Positions 1 through 8,507 are shown, counted from the first letter of the stretch. The stretch: DNA of 64,000 nucleotides from Flavobacterium aestivum (GCF_026870175.2 NZ_CP113977.2:4092001-4156000), one strand, 5' to 3'. Notes: a model not told the origin generated them from the letters alone. Program-made: numbers and translations.

Positions 1-118
1 CTGCTTTGGCAATATTTTCGGCATTTTCGAAAGAATCAACCGACCCAAAATTATGCCATAATCCTAAAGAAACTTGCGGTAATAACAATCCGCTTTTTCC
101 ACATCTGTTGTATTTCAT
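1..118 (-). CDS. Aldo/keto reductase, N-terminal fragment (runs off the left edge)
   Basis: Only the first 39 codons lie in the window, read leftward from an ATG at 118. They begin MKYNRCGKSGLLLPQVSLG and continue with LWHNFG, the usual N-terminus of the YghZ/MgrA-like subgroup of NADPH-dependent aldo/keto reductases (TIM barrels that reduce aldehydes such as glyceraldehyde 3-phosphate). The catalytic Asp, Tyr, Lys and His lie outside the window, so activity cannot be checked. The call rests on this N-terminal signature alone. Confidence 0.75.
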   Translation of the reverse strand, partial: MKYNRCGKSGLLLPQVSLGLWHNFGSVDSFENAENIAKA

Positions 119-310
119 TGTTCAAATTTTACAGTATTAAATCAATTAATTACTCCATACCTTTTAAGAATACAAAATGCTTTTTTTAGCAAATTCGTAT
201 TCAATACTAAAACTATTAAATGGTCATGATTCCAAAAATACAAATTTAAACAGAAAATGGCTATATTATTAATTATATCCTTTTGTAACTTTTTAAAAAG
301 GTTATATAAA

Positions 311-340
311 CAAGAAACCACCTGAAGAGGTGGTTTCTTG
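311..340 (-). terminator. Intrinsic terminator of the DUF1573 gene
   Basis: An inverted repeat (AAGAAACCACCT, short loop, AGGTGGTTTCTT) lies 20-50 bases past the stop of the gene at 361-792 and runs into a T-rich stretch on the minus strand. It also separates that gene from the aldo/keto reductase. Confidence 0.7.
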
Positions 341-360
341 TACATTTTTACAATTTAAAA

Positions 361-792
361 TTAACTTTTTGTACCAGTAGATGCCGCAACAACAGTTCCT
401 TTTATAGTCAAAATTTTAGGAGTTGTATCATCATTAGTCGTTACGGATACTGTTTTGGTAAACGCTCCAGCATTAACAGCATTATATGTCGCTGTAACGG
501 TACCTGTTTTCCCTGGAGCTATTGGAGTTTTTGTATAACTTGTAGCCGTACATCCGCAAGAACCTTGAACGTTTGTAACCAGAATAGCAGTTTTTCCTGT
601 ATTTTTAAATTCAAAAACTATAGGCTTGGGAGTATTTTGAGGAATATTGCCCACATCTATACTTTCACTTTTCCATACAATTGAAGAAGTTGTACTTACC
701 TCTTTTTTCACTAGCGCATTTATTGGAGCGATAGCAGAAAATGACATTAATCCTAAACTTAATGCCAACATTGAAATTCTTATAATTTTCAT
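361..792 (-). CDS. Exported DUF1573-domain protein
   Basis: This 143-aa protein has a hydrophobic signal peptide (about residues 1-26) followed by a single DUF1573 domain. That family is an Ig-like fold common in secreted Bacteroidota proteins, recognised here by FEFKNTGKTAILVTNVQGSC at about 60-79, then GCT, and PIAPGKTGTVTATYN near 90. Cys79 and Cys81 form the conserved CGC pair. The family's function is unknown; it is probably periplasmic or surface-exposed. It stands alone, with its own terminator, and is divergent from the two-component genes at 992. Confidence 0.85.
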   Translation of the reverse strand: MKIIRISMLALSLGLMSFSAIAPINALVKKEVSTTSSIVWKSESIDVGNIPQNTPKPIVFEFKNTGKTAILVTNVQGSCGCTATSYTKTPIAPGKTGTVTATYNAVNAGAFTKTVSVTTNDDTTPKILTIKGTVVAASTGTKS

Positions 793-991
793 AACTCGAT
801 TTTTTTTAATCTGCCCGAATTGTCAGGTTATTTCAGATTTTGGTTAATAGTTTGTTTTAATTAATCAATTCAAAATTAGATTAGAAAAACTCACCCCCTT
901 GTTAAGCGGTTTCAAATGTTTGTTAACGACTTGTTAATACAAAAAAGGCAGCTAAATTTTGATTAATATTACAGTCTGAAATCCTATTCAT

Positions 992-2251
992 ATGAAATTA
1001 AACAAACTCAATAGTAGCATCATAATTGGATTAATTGCCATTATAGGTATTCTTGTGGCACAATTGCTTTGGACCAAAGAAGCCTTTACTATTGAAGAAA
1101 AAAAGTTTAGTCAAAAAACCCATATCGCTTTACTTGAAGTTGCCAAAAAATTATATAAAGGAACCAATCACGAGCTTCCAGGTAAAAATCCGGTTCGAAA
1201 AATTTCTAATGATTATTATATCGTCAATATTGACAATGATTTTGAACCCGAAATTTTAGAATTTTATCTAATATCGGAGTTCAAAAAAATGAATATCACC
1301 ACGGATTTCGAATATGCTATGTACAATTGTCAAAGCGATGAGATGGTTTATGGCAATTATATCTCATTATCCGAAAAAACACAAACCAAACATTCTATAC
1401 ATTTTCCCAAACATAAAAATTTAATCTATTATTTTGCTATCCGATTTCCTAATGAAACCAGTTATTTGTTCAGTTCATTAAAATTCTGGTTTGTGCTTTT
1501 TATTGCTTTAATCGTCATTTTACTCGTTTATGTGTATTCTATTTTTACGCTTTTACAGCAAAAGAAATACTCTGATTTACAACGGGATTTTATTAACAAT
1601 ATGACTCATGAGTTCAAAACGCCACTATCCTCTATATTGATAGCTTCCAACTATCTCAGCAGGCAAAATCCAATCTTAGAAGACGAAAAACTGGAAAAGT
1701 ATACTCATATTATTATCGATCAAAGCAACAAATTGAATCAGCATATTGAGAAAATTTTAACCATTGCAAAATCTGATACTGCTCCTTTGGTTTTAAACAA
1801 AAACCAATTGAACATTCAAGCTATTTTAGAATCAGTAATTGAGAACATTAAGCTAAAACACCCAGAAACCAAAATAGAAATTAATACCCGTTTACAATTG
1901 GCTACAATTGAAGCAGATGAATTTCATTTCTCTAATTTGGTTTATAACCTGCTTGATAACGCTATAAAATACTGCGAAAATAAACCCGAAATTAATATCG
2001 GTATTACAAAAGTGGGGAAACATCTGCGATTGGATTTTACAGATAATGGCATTGGCATCTCCTCTAAAAACATTCCTTTTATATTTGATAAATTTTATAG
2101 AGTTCCAAGTCAAAAAAGCAACGAGGTAAACGGCTTTGGATTGGGTTTGTATTATGTCAAAAAAATTTGTGATCTTCATCAATGGAAAATTTCTGTAAAA
2201 TGCAATCCAGAAAAAGGTTGTACCTTTTCACTATTAATTCCGCAAAACTAA
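992..2251 (+). CDS. Sensor histidine kinase
   Basis: This 419-aa inner-membrane kinase has a first membrane segment at about 8-27, a periplasmic sensor region at about 28-164 of no recognised fold, and a second membrane segment at about 165-187. The cytoplasmic HisKA domain carries the phospho-acceptor His206 in MTHEFKTPLS. The ATPase domain shows the N box (NLVYNLLDNAIKYC), G1 box (DNGIGIS), F box (FDKFYRVP) and G2 box (GFGLGLYYVKK). No HAMP or PAS domain is evident. Its stop codon abuts the start of the response regulator, so the two form a coupled pair. The signal sensed is unknown. Confidence 0.93.
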   Translation: MKLNKLNSSIIIGLIAIIGILVAQLLWTKEAFTIEEKKFSQKTHIALLEVAKKLYKGTNHELPGKNPVRKISNDYYIVNIDNDFEPEILEFYLISEFKKMNITTDFEYAMYNCQSDEMVYGNYISLSEKTQTKHSIHFPKHKNLIYYFAIRFPNETSYLFSSLKFWFVLFIALIVILLVYVYSIFTLLQQKKYSDLQRDFINNMTHEFKTPLSSILIASNYLSRQNPILEDEKLEKYTHIIIDQSNKLNQHIEKILTIAKSDTAPLVLNKNQLNIQAILESVIENIKLKHPETKIEINTRLQLATIEADEFHFSNLVYNLLDNAIKYCENKPEINIGITKVGKHLRLDFTDNGIGISSKNIPFIFDKFYRVPSQKSNEVNGFGLGLYYVKKICDLHQWKISVKCNPEKGCTFSLLIPQN

Positions 2252-2941
2252 ATGAGTACTGTTCAAATATTATATACCGAAGACGATGCAACTTTAGCAT
2301 TTTTAACCAAAGATAATTTGGAACAAAATCACTATGAAGTAACCCATTGCGAAGATGGAAAAAACGGTTTTGAAGTTTTCAAAAAAGGCACTTTTGATAT
2401 TTGCATTCTTGATATCATGATGCCCAAAATGGATGGTTTTGAACTGGCTACCGAAATCAGAAAACTTGATGCTGATATTCCTATTATTTTCCTTTCGGCA
2501 AAAACCTTAAAAGAAGACCGTATCAAAGGGCTTAGATTGGGTGCCGATGATTATCTCGTAAAGCCTTTTAGCATTGAAGAATTACTCCTCAAAATCGAAA
2601 TCTTTTTGAGACGTTCCCGTAAAAATAATACGGTTGAAAAATCGATTTATGAAATTGGAAAATACCAATTCGATACCAAAAATTTTATCTTATTCAATGA
2701 AACAGAAAAAATAACTCTCACCCAACGTGAAGCAGATCTCTTAAAATTATTTCTGGACAATAAAAACGTAGTCTTAAAACGAGAACAAATCCTGACTTCT
2801 CTTTGGGGTGACGATGATTATTTTATGGGGCGCAGTCTTGATGTTTTTATTTCTCGCTTGCGCAAAATTTTAGTAAACGAAAAAGGAATTGCCATTGAGA
2901 ATTTACACGGGATTGGGTTTCGGTTTACAGTAAATAAATAA
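2252..2941 (+). CDS. OmpR/PhoB-family response regulator
   Basis: This 229-aa regulator has a receiver domain at about 1-120, with acidic residues D11-D12, phospho-acceptor Asp54 in CILDIMMPKMDGF and the switch Lys in VKPF. A winged-helix DNA-binding domain follows at about 130-229 (LTQREADLLKLF, then SLDVFISRLRKIL). It starts on the base after the kinase stop codon, so the two are cotranscribed and almost certainly partners. Targets are unknown. The FMN reductase 55 bases downstream may be part of the transcript. Confidence 0.94.
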   Translation: MSTVQILYTEDDATLAFLTKDNLEQNHYEVTHCEDGKNGFEVFKKGTFDICILDIMMPKMDGFELATEIRKLDADIPIIFLSAKTLKEDRIKGLRLGADDYLVKPFSIEELLLKIEIFLRRSRKNNTVEKSIYEIGKYQFDTKNFILFNETEKITLTQREADLLKLFLDNKNVVLKREQILTSLWGDDDYFMGRSLDVFISRLRKILVNEKGIAIENLHGIGFRFTVNK

Positions 2942-2996
2942 CTACTTTTATTGATTGTAAAAAATTACTCCAAGTATTAAAATCACAAAAGCAAAA

Positions 2997-3527
2997 ATGC
3001 CTGACAAAAAAAGAATCTTAGCCATTATAGGAAGCACGAGAAAAAACTCAACTAACCTACAAATCGTAAAAGCAATATCAAAAATATTTTCAGAAGAAGC
3101 TCATTTTATAATTTTTGATACAATTGCAGACTTACCTCATTTCAATCCTGACTTAGATAATGACCAATTACCAGAATCAATTCATGCTTTTCGAGAAGAA
3201 ATAAGAATTGCTGATGGTATCCTTATTTGCACTCCAGAATATGTGTTTAGCTTGCCTGGAAGTTTAAAGAATGCGTTAGAATGGATTGTTTCTACTACTT
3301 TATTTTCAAAAAAACCTGCTGCCTTGATAACGGCTTCGGCCTCGGGAGAAAAAGCCCAGGAAGAATTAAATCTCATAATGAAGACATTAGAGGCAAATTT
3401 TAATGACAGCACTACTCTTTTGATAAAAGGTGCCAGAGGCAAAACTGATGAAAATGGAGATATAAAAGAGGAAGAAACCAAGCAAAATCTAAAAAGCGTA
3501 ATGACTCATTTTTTAGAATTACTATAA
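2997..3527 (+). CDS. NADPH-dependent FMN reductase (flavodoxin-like)
   Basis: This 176-aa protein has a flavodoxin fold. The FMN phosphate loop is GSTRKNSTN at 12-20, and the flavin-contacting segment TPEYVFSLPGSLKNALEW lies at about 79-96; both are diagnostic of the NADPH-dependent FMN reductase family (ChrR/ArsH/SsuE-like). These enzymes use NAD(P)H to reduce FMN, quinones or similar acceptors in the cytoplasm. It follows the two-component genes in the same direction, but no dedicated link is visible. The physiological substrate cannot be read from the sequence. Confidence 0.88.
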   Translation: MPDKKRILAIIGSTRKNSTNLQIVKAISKIFSEEAHFIIFDTIADLPHFNPDLDNDQLPESIHAFREEIRIADGILICTPEYVFSLPGSLKNALEWIVSTTLFSKKPAALITASASGEKAQEELNLIMKTLEANFNDSTTLLIKGARGKTDENGDIKEEETKQNLKSVMTHFLELL

Positions 3528-3574
3528 TCTTTTGGTCTGAAATAACCCGATACTATTTTTTGAGATCACTTTAT

Positions 3575-3606
3575 AAAAAAACTGTCTAAAATACTTTAGG
3601 CAGTCT
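3575..3606. terminator. Bidirectional terminator hairpin between convergent genes
   Basis: GACTGCCTAAAG and its near-complement CTTTAGACAGT, with a run of A on the left (T on the minus strand), lie between the convergent FMN reductase and the AidA/PixA gene at 3635. The stem resembles the one at 4330-4360, consistent with duplication of the whole upstream gene unit. Confidence 0.65.
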
Positions 3607-3634
3607 TCTTTAAATATGATCAAATATATACTAC

Positions 3635-4225
3635 TTAAGAAGTAGCTGATATAGCTTCAACTACTATCACCTGATTGCAAATGAAATACCCCCAGAAAAC
3701 AGGATCTTTTTGACCTCTAACTCTTACATATAGAGCGAATTTTAAAGATAATGTCTCTTTACCTATTTTTTTAACGCTCGATTCATAAAACCAAAAATTT
3801 CTCTTTGCAAATACAGGTGGAAGTGGTGATTCTCCTATAGCAGCCTCAATAGAGATTTTATTGTAAACTTTAGATTTAAACTTTTTAAAAACATTAGCGC
3901 CTTTAACTTTCTTAATATCACATAGCAATACAGAATTATCCATGTTATTATATTCAGAAATAGCATTAAATCGAATAACATCTCCAACTTCTGCACTAAG
4001 CTTCAATTTAGTATTATTTTCACTACCCACAGTCCCATTTGGGGTTGAAACAGCTACATACATATAGTTATGATCTATAGCAATAGGACTATCAATATCT
4101 TGGCTAGGGTTTTCAAAATCATCTATTAATCTATCAGTATCAATAATAATTTCTACATTAATTATCTCATTTACTGAGTTAACAAAAAAAGCATTAGCTG
4201 CCCCGTAAATTTCTTTTGTTTTCAT
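3635..4225 (-). CDS. AidA/PixA-family inclusion body protein, copy 2
   Basis: This 196-aa protein has the layout of the AidA/PixA family: INVEIIIDTDRLI near the N-terminus, PSQDIDSPIAIDHNYMYV, EVGDVIRFNAISEYNNMDNS in the centre, and RVRGQKDPVFWGYFICNQVI at the end. PixA was described as a crystalline inclusion-body protein in Xenorhabdus. Family members are soluble, jelly-roll-like and often stationary-phase or quorum-controlled, with unclear function. No signal peptide is seen. It is a tandem paralogue of the gene at 4398; the C-terminus diverges (CNQVIVVEAIS instead of WDPRVVVKF), which may mean relaxed constraint or new function. Confidence 0.8.
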   Translation of the reverse strand: MKTKEIYGAANAFFVNSVNEIINVEIIIDTDRLIDDFENPSQDIDSPIAIDHNYMYVAVSTPNGTVGSENNTKLKLSAEVGDVIRFNAISEYNNMDNSVLLCDIKKVKGANVFKKFKSKVYNKISIEAAIGESPLPPVFAKRNFWFYESSVKKIGKETLSLKFALYVRVRGQKDPVFWGYFICNQVIVVEAISATS

Positions 4226-4329
4226 GTTTATTTATTTTAAAAATTTTTCAGCTCCATTAAAGACTTTTCAATTTTTGCTACTCTATTTTTATATCTACCT
4301 AATAAAAAAGAATAGCCATAACATAAAGA

Positions 4330-4360
4330 AGACTGTCCAAACCAATTTTTGGACAGTCTC
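4330..4360 (-). terminator. Terminator of AidA/PixA copy 1
   Basis: The hairpin GACTGTCCAAA...TTTGGACAGTC lies between the two paralogues, followed on the minus strand by a T-rich stretch. It therefore appears that each paralogue has its own transcript. Confidence 0.65.
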
Positions 4361-4397
4361 TTATAACTAATAAAATCTATAAGTTTTCTTTATGAAA

Positions 4398-4979
4398 TTA
4401 GAATTTCACAACAACTCTTGGATCCCAATAGAAATAACCATATAGAACTGGATTTTCTTGACCTCTTACTCTTGTGTATAATGCAAAACGAATATCAAAA
4501 TCCTCTGTTCCTGCTTTAGCTATACTAGACTCATAAAACCAGAATTTAACATCTGCAAAAGTTGGAGGAAGTGGTGAAATACCTCCTGCAGCTTGAATAA
4601 CTCTTTTAGTATACACTTTTGATGAAAACTCATTAAATACATCAGTACCAGCAAATTTTTTAATTTGATACATCAATACTGCATTATCCATGTTATTATA
4701 TTCAGAAACAGCATTAAATCTCACAACGTCTCCAACTTCTGCTCTAAATTCTAGGTCAGCAGTTCCTTGACCTTTTATGCTTGCCAAAGTCGAAGCAACC
4801 ATAAATTGGTAGCTATGATCCAAACCTGTTGGAGCATCTTTATTTTGGCTAGGTTTAATACCTTTTTTGTTCATATCACTGATTATTTTATCAGTATCAA
4901 TGATGATTTGAACATTAATAATTTCGTTTGAAGAAGCTAATTCAGCTCCTACTTTTTCATTAAGATCTTGAGTTTTCAT
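4398..4979 (-). CDS. AidA/PixA-family inclusion body protein, copy 1
   Basis: This 193-aa protein shares the family signatures of its downstream neighbour: INVQIIIDTDKII, PSQNKDAPTGLDHSYQFMVA, EVGDVVRFNAVSEYNNMDNA, SPLPPTFADVKFWFYESS and a C-terminus RVRGQENPVLYGYFYWDPRV that matches the classical AidA/PixA ending. It looks like the more family-typical of the two. It is cytoplasmic (no signal) and probably an abundant self-assembling protein. The start ATG at 4979 is preceded by an A/T-rich leader that is similar to the leader of copy 2, showing that the upstream region was duplicated too. Confidence 0.82.
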   Translation of the reverse strand: MKTQDLNEKVGAELASSNEIINVQIIIDTDKIISDMNKKGIKPSQNKDAPTGLDHSYQFMVASTLASIKGQGTADLEFRAEVGDVVRFNAVSEYNNMDNAVLMYQIKKFAGTDVFNEFSSKVYTKRVIQAAGGISPLPPTFADVKFWFYESSIAKAGTEDFDIRFALYTRVRGQENPVLYGYFYWDPRVVVKF

Positions 4980-5410
4980 AAATTTAATTTTTTAAAATTT
5001 CCTACTCTATTAAAGGCTTTTCGGATTTCGCCAAGTGTGTTAATTATTTAAGGAAGCATTGTATTTTTTTACCTTTTCAACAAACTTCCTTATTGATAGC
5101 TACACAAAGTTTAAAAAGAACACCCAATTTTAAAAGAGTATAAATACTTGATTACAAACAAGGTAATACTACGTACACCTATATTTAACCAAAATTAAAA
5201 ACTAAATTAGTCCTGTTTTTTACAATAATTTGAATGATATTACCAGCTCAAACCAAAAGCCAAAATGAGTATTCTTCATACAGAATTTAAAAAATACTAT
5301 TATATTTTATTGGAAATATTTCACTTCTGTTGAAAACGAGTGAAACCAAATTGAGGAAATAATAAAACGGATTGTTATTAATCAAACTCTAAATCATAAC
5401 AATCCTAAAA
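4980..5410. other. Gene-free stretch upstream of the AidA/PixA pair
   Basis: I see no open frame with a plausible start here. The part next to 4980 (about 4985-5040) is the presumed 5' untranslated leader of the AidA/PixA gene and resembles the leader at about 4230-4290. The remainder is A/T-rich without a clear hairpin. Confidence 0.5.
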
Positions 5411-5446
5411 ACAAAAAAACCAACAAAATCATTTGATGGTTTTTTG
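5411..5446 (-). terminator. Terminator of the YceI/cytochrome cluster
   Basis: Read on the minus strand, AACCATCAAA...TTTGTTGGTT forms a stem followed by seven T, about 35 bases past the yceI-like stop. It closes the cluster 5479-8125. Confidence 0.7.
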
Positions 5447-5478
5447 ATAATAAGTATATGAAAATGGTATTTCTAGCA

Positions 5479-6021
5479 TTATTTCTCGGCGAGTACAAAA
5501 TTAACCTCAATTTCTACATTCTCTGACACTTTACTCTTCACGACACTTGGTATTTTTATATTAAAATCCTGAACCTTAACCGTAAAATTACAACTGGCGT
5601 TTATTTTTCCATCTTTTAAGACTAAAGACATTTTGGTTTTAATCTTTTTAGTGACTCCATGTACCGTTAAATCACCCTCTACATCATATTTTGCTTCATT
5701 AGTTAATTTGGAGGCATCAAAATTGATGATTTTCCCTTTGAAAGTCGCCTTTGGATATTGGCTAGATTCAATATAATTTTCATTAAAGTGTTCTTCCATC
5801 AAAGGAACCTTAAACTTAAAAGCTTTTACCAAAGCCAATGCGGCAAATTCCCCATTGGATTCATCAAGAATAGCAGAAACTGAATTATTTACTGCCGCTA
5901 CTGGCTCAAAGGAAGGTACAGAAGCCTCAAATTTTATTTCTCCTGTACGCGTCATCATCTTTTGGGAGAAAATTACGTTTCCCACAAAAATGAACATTAT
6001 TAAACATACTATCTTTTTCAT
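5479..6021 (-). CDS. YceI-family periplasmic protein
   Basis: This 180-aa protein has a signal peptide ending at about 19 (VIFSQ) and a YceI lipocalin-like barrel (FEASVPSFEPVAAVNNSVSA, YPKATFKGKI, DLTVHGVTKKIK, VKVQDFNIKIP). YceI proteins bind long isoprenoid or lipid ligands in the periplasm. It is the last gene of a run of exported proteins, 10 bases after a cytochrome-like lipoprotein. YceI proteins beside haem proteins are seen in other Bacteroidota, so a role as carrier for a quinone-like or lipid partner of the cluster is plausible but not shown. Confidence 0.88.
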   Translation of the reverse strand: MKKIVCLIMFIFVGNVIFSQKMMTRTGEIKFEASVPSFEPVAAVNNSVSAILDESNGEFAALALVKAFKFKVPLMEEHFNENYIESSQYPKATFKGKIINFDASKLTNEAKYDVEGDLTVHGVTKKIKTKMSLVLKDGKINASCNFTVKVQDFNIKIPSVVKSKVSENVEIEVNFVLAEK

Positions 6022-6031
6022 CGCATAAAGA

Positions 6032-6376
6032 TTATTTTTCTACAAATCCGTTAGTTACCCAAAGTTTTATCAAATCTATATTTGACTGTGGCAGTTTTCC
6101 TCCTTGTGGCATTCTTTCGCCACAGGATTCTGATTCAATTCTACAGACCAAATTATTGTTTAAACATGCACTTTTTACTCCTTCATAGGTTTCCAGATTA
6201 GGAAATTGATACGTACCATAATGACAGCTAATACAATTTACTGAAACAATTGGTTTTATATTCGCAACATAAGTGGGATTGCTCGTTTGCTCGCCTACTT
6301 CACTATAAGTGTTCGACTCACATGAAACGACCAGTGCACCGCATAATACAACCAGAAACATTTTTATTTTTCCCAT
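6032..6376 (-). CDS. Cytochrome-c-like lipoprotein with one CxxCH motif
   Basis: This 114-aa protein starts with a lipoprotein signal peptide (lipobox VVSC, Cys19). It contains one haem-attachment motif, CISCH, in the sequence VSVNCISCHYGTYQFPNLET, and a C-terminal IDLIKLWVTNGFVEK helix typical of small Bacteroidota cytochrome-c domains. A Met in the segment MPQGGKLPQS is a candidate axial ligand. It should be an outer- or inner-membrane-anchored periplasmic electron carrier. It is paralogous to the gene at 7751 and is packed between the DUF5777 barrel (18 bases) and yceI (10 bases). Confidence 0.8.
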   Translation of the reverse strand: MGKIKMFLVVLCGALVVSCESNTYSEVGEQTSNPTYVANIKPIVSVNCISCHYGTYQFPNLETYEGVKSACLNNNLVCRIESESCGERMPQGGKLPQSNIDLIKLWVTNGFVEK

Positions 6377-6394
6377 CTGAATATCATATTAATT

Positions 6395-7258
6395 TTAAAA
6401 AACCCTGTACAAGTTAAATCCAAAATAAAGACTTCCTCCGTTCCACTTTCCGTTAACATTAGAGAACACATAAACATCATTCATAGTCTGACAATTGGAA
6501 AACAATAACTGAAAAATATGTCCACCCGTCTCAATATCCAATCCTACTGAAAGTAAATCATGATAAACAGTGTTTTCTGGTGCATCTATTCGGGCCGCAT
6601 ACTCTAAATTCACACTTAATCTTTTGGACAATTTGTATCTTCCTCCAGTTCCCAACACAAATTGATTCTTCCTTTCGGTAGTTGGATCATAGAGATTTTT
6701 ATGAATAAAAATTGGTGCCAATTCAGCTGAAAATTTTCTGGAAAATTTTCTGGAAATCAGTAATTGGGTAGTATATGCCAAACGATTATAGAATTCTAAT
6801 TTCGGATAAATATCTGTGCTCAAGTTTGTATTGATATCCATAGTGTTATAGCCCACAATCGTTACGGGAAACCCATTTTCTTCCTGACTTTTCAATCTAT
6901 ATTTCGCTGTTAACTCATAAATTTTATTATTCGTTTGTCTTGATGCACCAATTGACAACCAATTTGTCACCCCATATATTCCCCCTAATTTTGTGTATGC
7001 ATCATCCAAACCAAAAAAATTATCCAACCCCTCAGTCAAATCACCAAATCGGTGTGAAATCAATACATACCATTCACCCTTAGCCGTCAATTTGGTCGAT
7101 TGCATATTACAAATTTGTAACCCTTTGAAACCTGCAATTTCTACTTGTTTTTCTTTTGGTTTTATGGTATCTAATTGTTTTAACAACTCGTCTTGTGCAG
7201 AAGCCTGTTCAATCACCAAAAGTCCAAACACCAGGAATAAAAATAATTTTATGTTCAT
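6395..7258 (-). CDS. DUF5777-type outer-membrane beta-barrel protein
   Basis: This 287-aa protein has a signal peptide to about residue 21 (EQASAQ). The remainder is made of alternating hydrophobic/polar strands (GEWYVLISHRFGDLTEGLDN, LSIGASRQTNNKIYELTAKY, KFSAELAPIFIHKNLYD, LSVNLEYAARID) ending in an aromatic residue (NLYRVF), typical of an outer-membrane barrel. The family assignment (DUF5777) is from memory and should be checked. Its place between the OB-fold protein (5 bases away) and the cytochrome suggests it is the outer-membrane part of the cluster. Substrate unknown. Confidence 0.7.
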   Translation of the reverse strand: MNIKLFLFLVFGLLVIEQASAQDELLKQLDTIKPKEKQVEIAGFKGLQICNMQSTKLTAKGEWYVLISHRFGDLTEGLDNFFGLDDAYTKLGGIYGVTNWLSIGASRQTNNKIYELTAKYRLKSQEENGFPVTIVGYNTMDINTNLSTDIYPKLEFYNRLAYTTQLLISRKFSRKFSAELAPIFIHKNLYDPTTERKNQFVLGTGGRYKLSKRLSVNLEYAARIDAPENTVYHDLLSVGLDIETGGHIFQLLFSNCQTMNDVYVFSNVNGKWNGGSLYFGFNLYRVF

Positions 7259-7263
7259 CTAAT

Positions 7264-7659
7264 TTATTTTTTGATTACAAAACATTGATCCATTTTTAAT
7301 TCACCCATCAAATCATCATAGCCAACAATTCTTCCTTTTATATTTACTATTTGACCGTTTTTGATTGACGAATCCAGATTACTGAAACTACAAATAATCA
7401 CCTCATCCAGAATAACCTCTTTCTCGTTTGAAGCTGTGACTTTACCCTTTATCTCTACTGCTTTTTCGAGGTATTTTTTATTTGCCGCTTCGGTATTTGT
7501 GGTAAATTCCGACGCAATAGATACCGAAGTCACTGTGAAATTAGTCTCTTCTTTTTCAAGATTTCTTGCTCCTCCATGCATTACATAATTATAGGCAATC
7601 AAGCCAGTAAGACCAACTATTACAAGGATTAAAAGAATTATTTTGATTTTTTTATTCAT
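7264..7659 (-). CDS. Membrane-anchored OB-fold (tRNA_anti-like) protein
   Basis: This 131-aa protein has one N-terminal membrane anchor (about 5-26) and a C-terminal domain (YLEKAVEIKGKVTASNEKEV, IKNGQIVNIKGRIVGYDDLM, LKMDQCFVIKK) that fits the small OB-fold tRNA_anti-like family. A GTG three bases upstream would add one residue; I chose the ATG at 7659. The domain faces the periplasm if the anchor is N-in. Family function is unknown. It is the likely first gene of the tight four-gene unit down to yceI. Confidence 0.7.
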   Translation of the reverse strand: MNKKIKIILLILVIVGLTGLIAYNYVMHGGARNLEKEETNFTVTSVSIASEFTTNTEAANKKYLEKAVEIKGKVTASNEKEVILDEVIICSFSNLDSSIKNGQIVNIKGRIVGYDDLMGELKMDQCFVIKK

Positions 7660-7750
7660 CACTCTTCCTTTTTAATTGTAAAAATTTGAAGGATTTTGTC
7701 ATTTTGACTTTATAATAAATGTATCGTGCAAAACTTTTTTTGATACACAT

Positions 7751-8125
7751 TTAATTAGGCATTCCGTTCGCTATCCATTTATTGATTAAATCAATATTGG
7801 CTTGTGACAAACTTCCTCCTTTTGGCATCTTCAACGGATCACCAACCGGTTTTCCGATTCTTTCCTTTATATCAGAAGCTCTGGCACTAACCTGTTCATA
7901 CGTTTGAAGTGGATGATCGCTATTTTCTCCGCCCGGACCATGACAGGAAACACAATTCCCATCAATTATTGCTTTAATATTTGCTGAATAAGTAGGATTG
8001 GTTACTGTTGTGCCACCACCTGTAGGAGGTGCTGTTGTATCTGATGGAGAATCATCTCCACCGCTACAGGACATTACTGATAGTGCTAAGACTAAAGCTG
8101 AACAGATTGTTTTTATTTTTCTCAT
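7751..8125 (-). CDS. Cytochrome-c-like lipoprotein, upstream paralogue
   Basis: This 124-aa protein starts at the ATG at 8125 (a TTG two codons earlier is less likely). It has a lipobox (VMSC), a low-complexity Pro/Gly/Thr linker, one haem motif CVSCH in IIDGNCVSCHGPGGENSDHP, a candidate axial Met (LKMPKGGSLSQ), and the same C-terminal DLINKWIANGMPN helix as the paralogue at 6032. It is probably a periplasmic mono-haem electron carrier. It is separated by about 90 bases from the OB-fold gene, so may be in the same transcript or have its own. Confidence 0.82.
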   Translation of the reverse strand: MRKIKTICSALVLALSVMSCSGGDDSPSDTTAPPTGGGTTVTNPTYSANIKAIIDGNCVSCHGPGGENSDHPLQTYEQVSARASDIKERIGKPVGDPLKMPKGGSLSQANIDLINKWIANGMPN

Positions 8126-8507
8126 GGTCAACTAATTTATAGATTAATAAAAGAAAAGATTTTCAACCCTAAGTCAAACAGCTCCCTTAACTCATCTATT
8201 ATATTTTCACCCCACGGAAACTATTTAAAGTAATCAAAATACATACAAAGACATTTAACATAAAATTAATCAAATAATTCAAAACAAACCAAATTTTACA
8301 GCATTATAATAAAAGAAATAAACATATCACTATAAAATCCATTATATCTACAGAAAACCGGCTGAATGAAATATATGCTTTTTTGCATATATGAATAGTA
8401 AAATCTCATAAACAGAACTCACGAAAATTTAAACCAACCACTTTGATATTAACAAAAAAACCACCTTAATCAGGTGGTTCTTTAATCTATAAAATTTAGA
8501 TAAACGC
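8126..8507. other. Gene-free stretch with a perfect inverted repeat
   Basis: No convincing reading frame. At 8371-8392 ATATATGC, six T, GCATATAT form a perfect 8-bp inverted repeat; this may be an operator or a hairpin for the cytochrome transcript. A terminator for the carboxylase operon occupies 8454-8481. Confidence 0.5.
8454..8481 (-). terminator. Terminator of the acyl-CoA carboxylase operon
   Basis: On the minus strand ACCACCT, a six-base loop, AGGTGGT is followed by a run of T, 27-54 bases past the beta-subunit stop. Confidence 0.8.

Noticed and set aside
142..345. 67-aa frame on the minus strand
   Set aside because: Lies in the spacer, includes the terminator of the DUF1573 gene and has no plausible start region or family; treated as chance.
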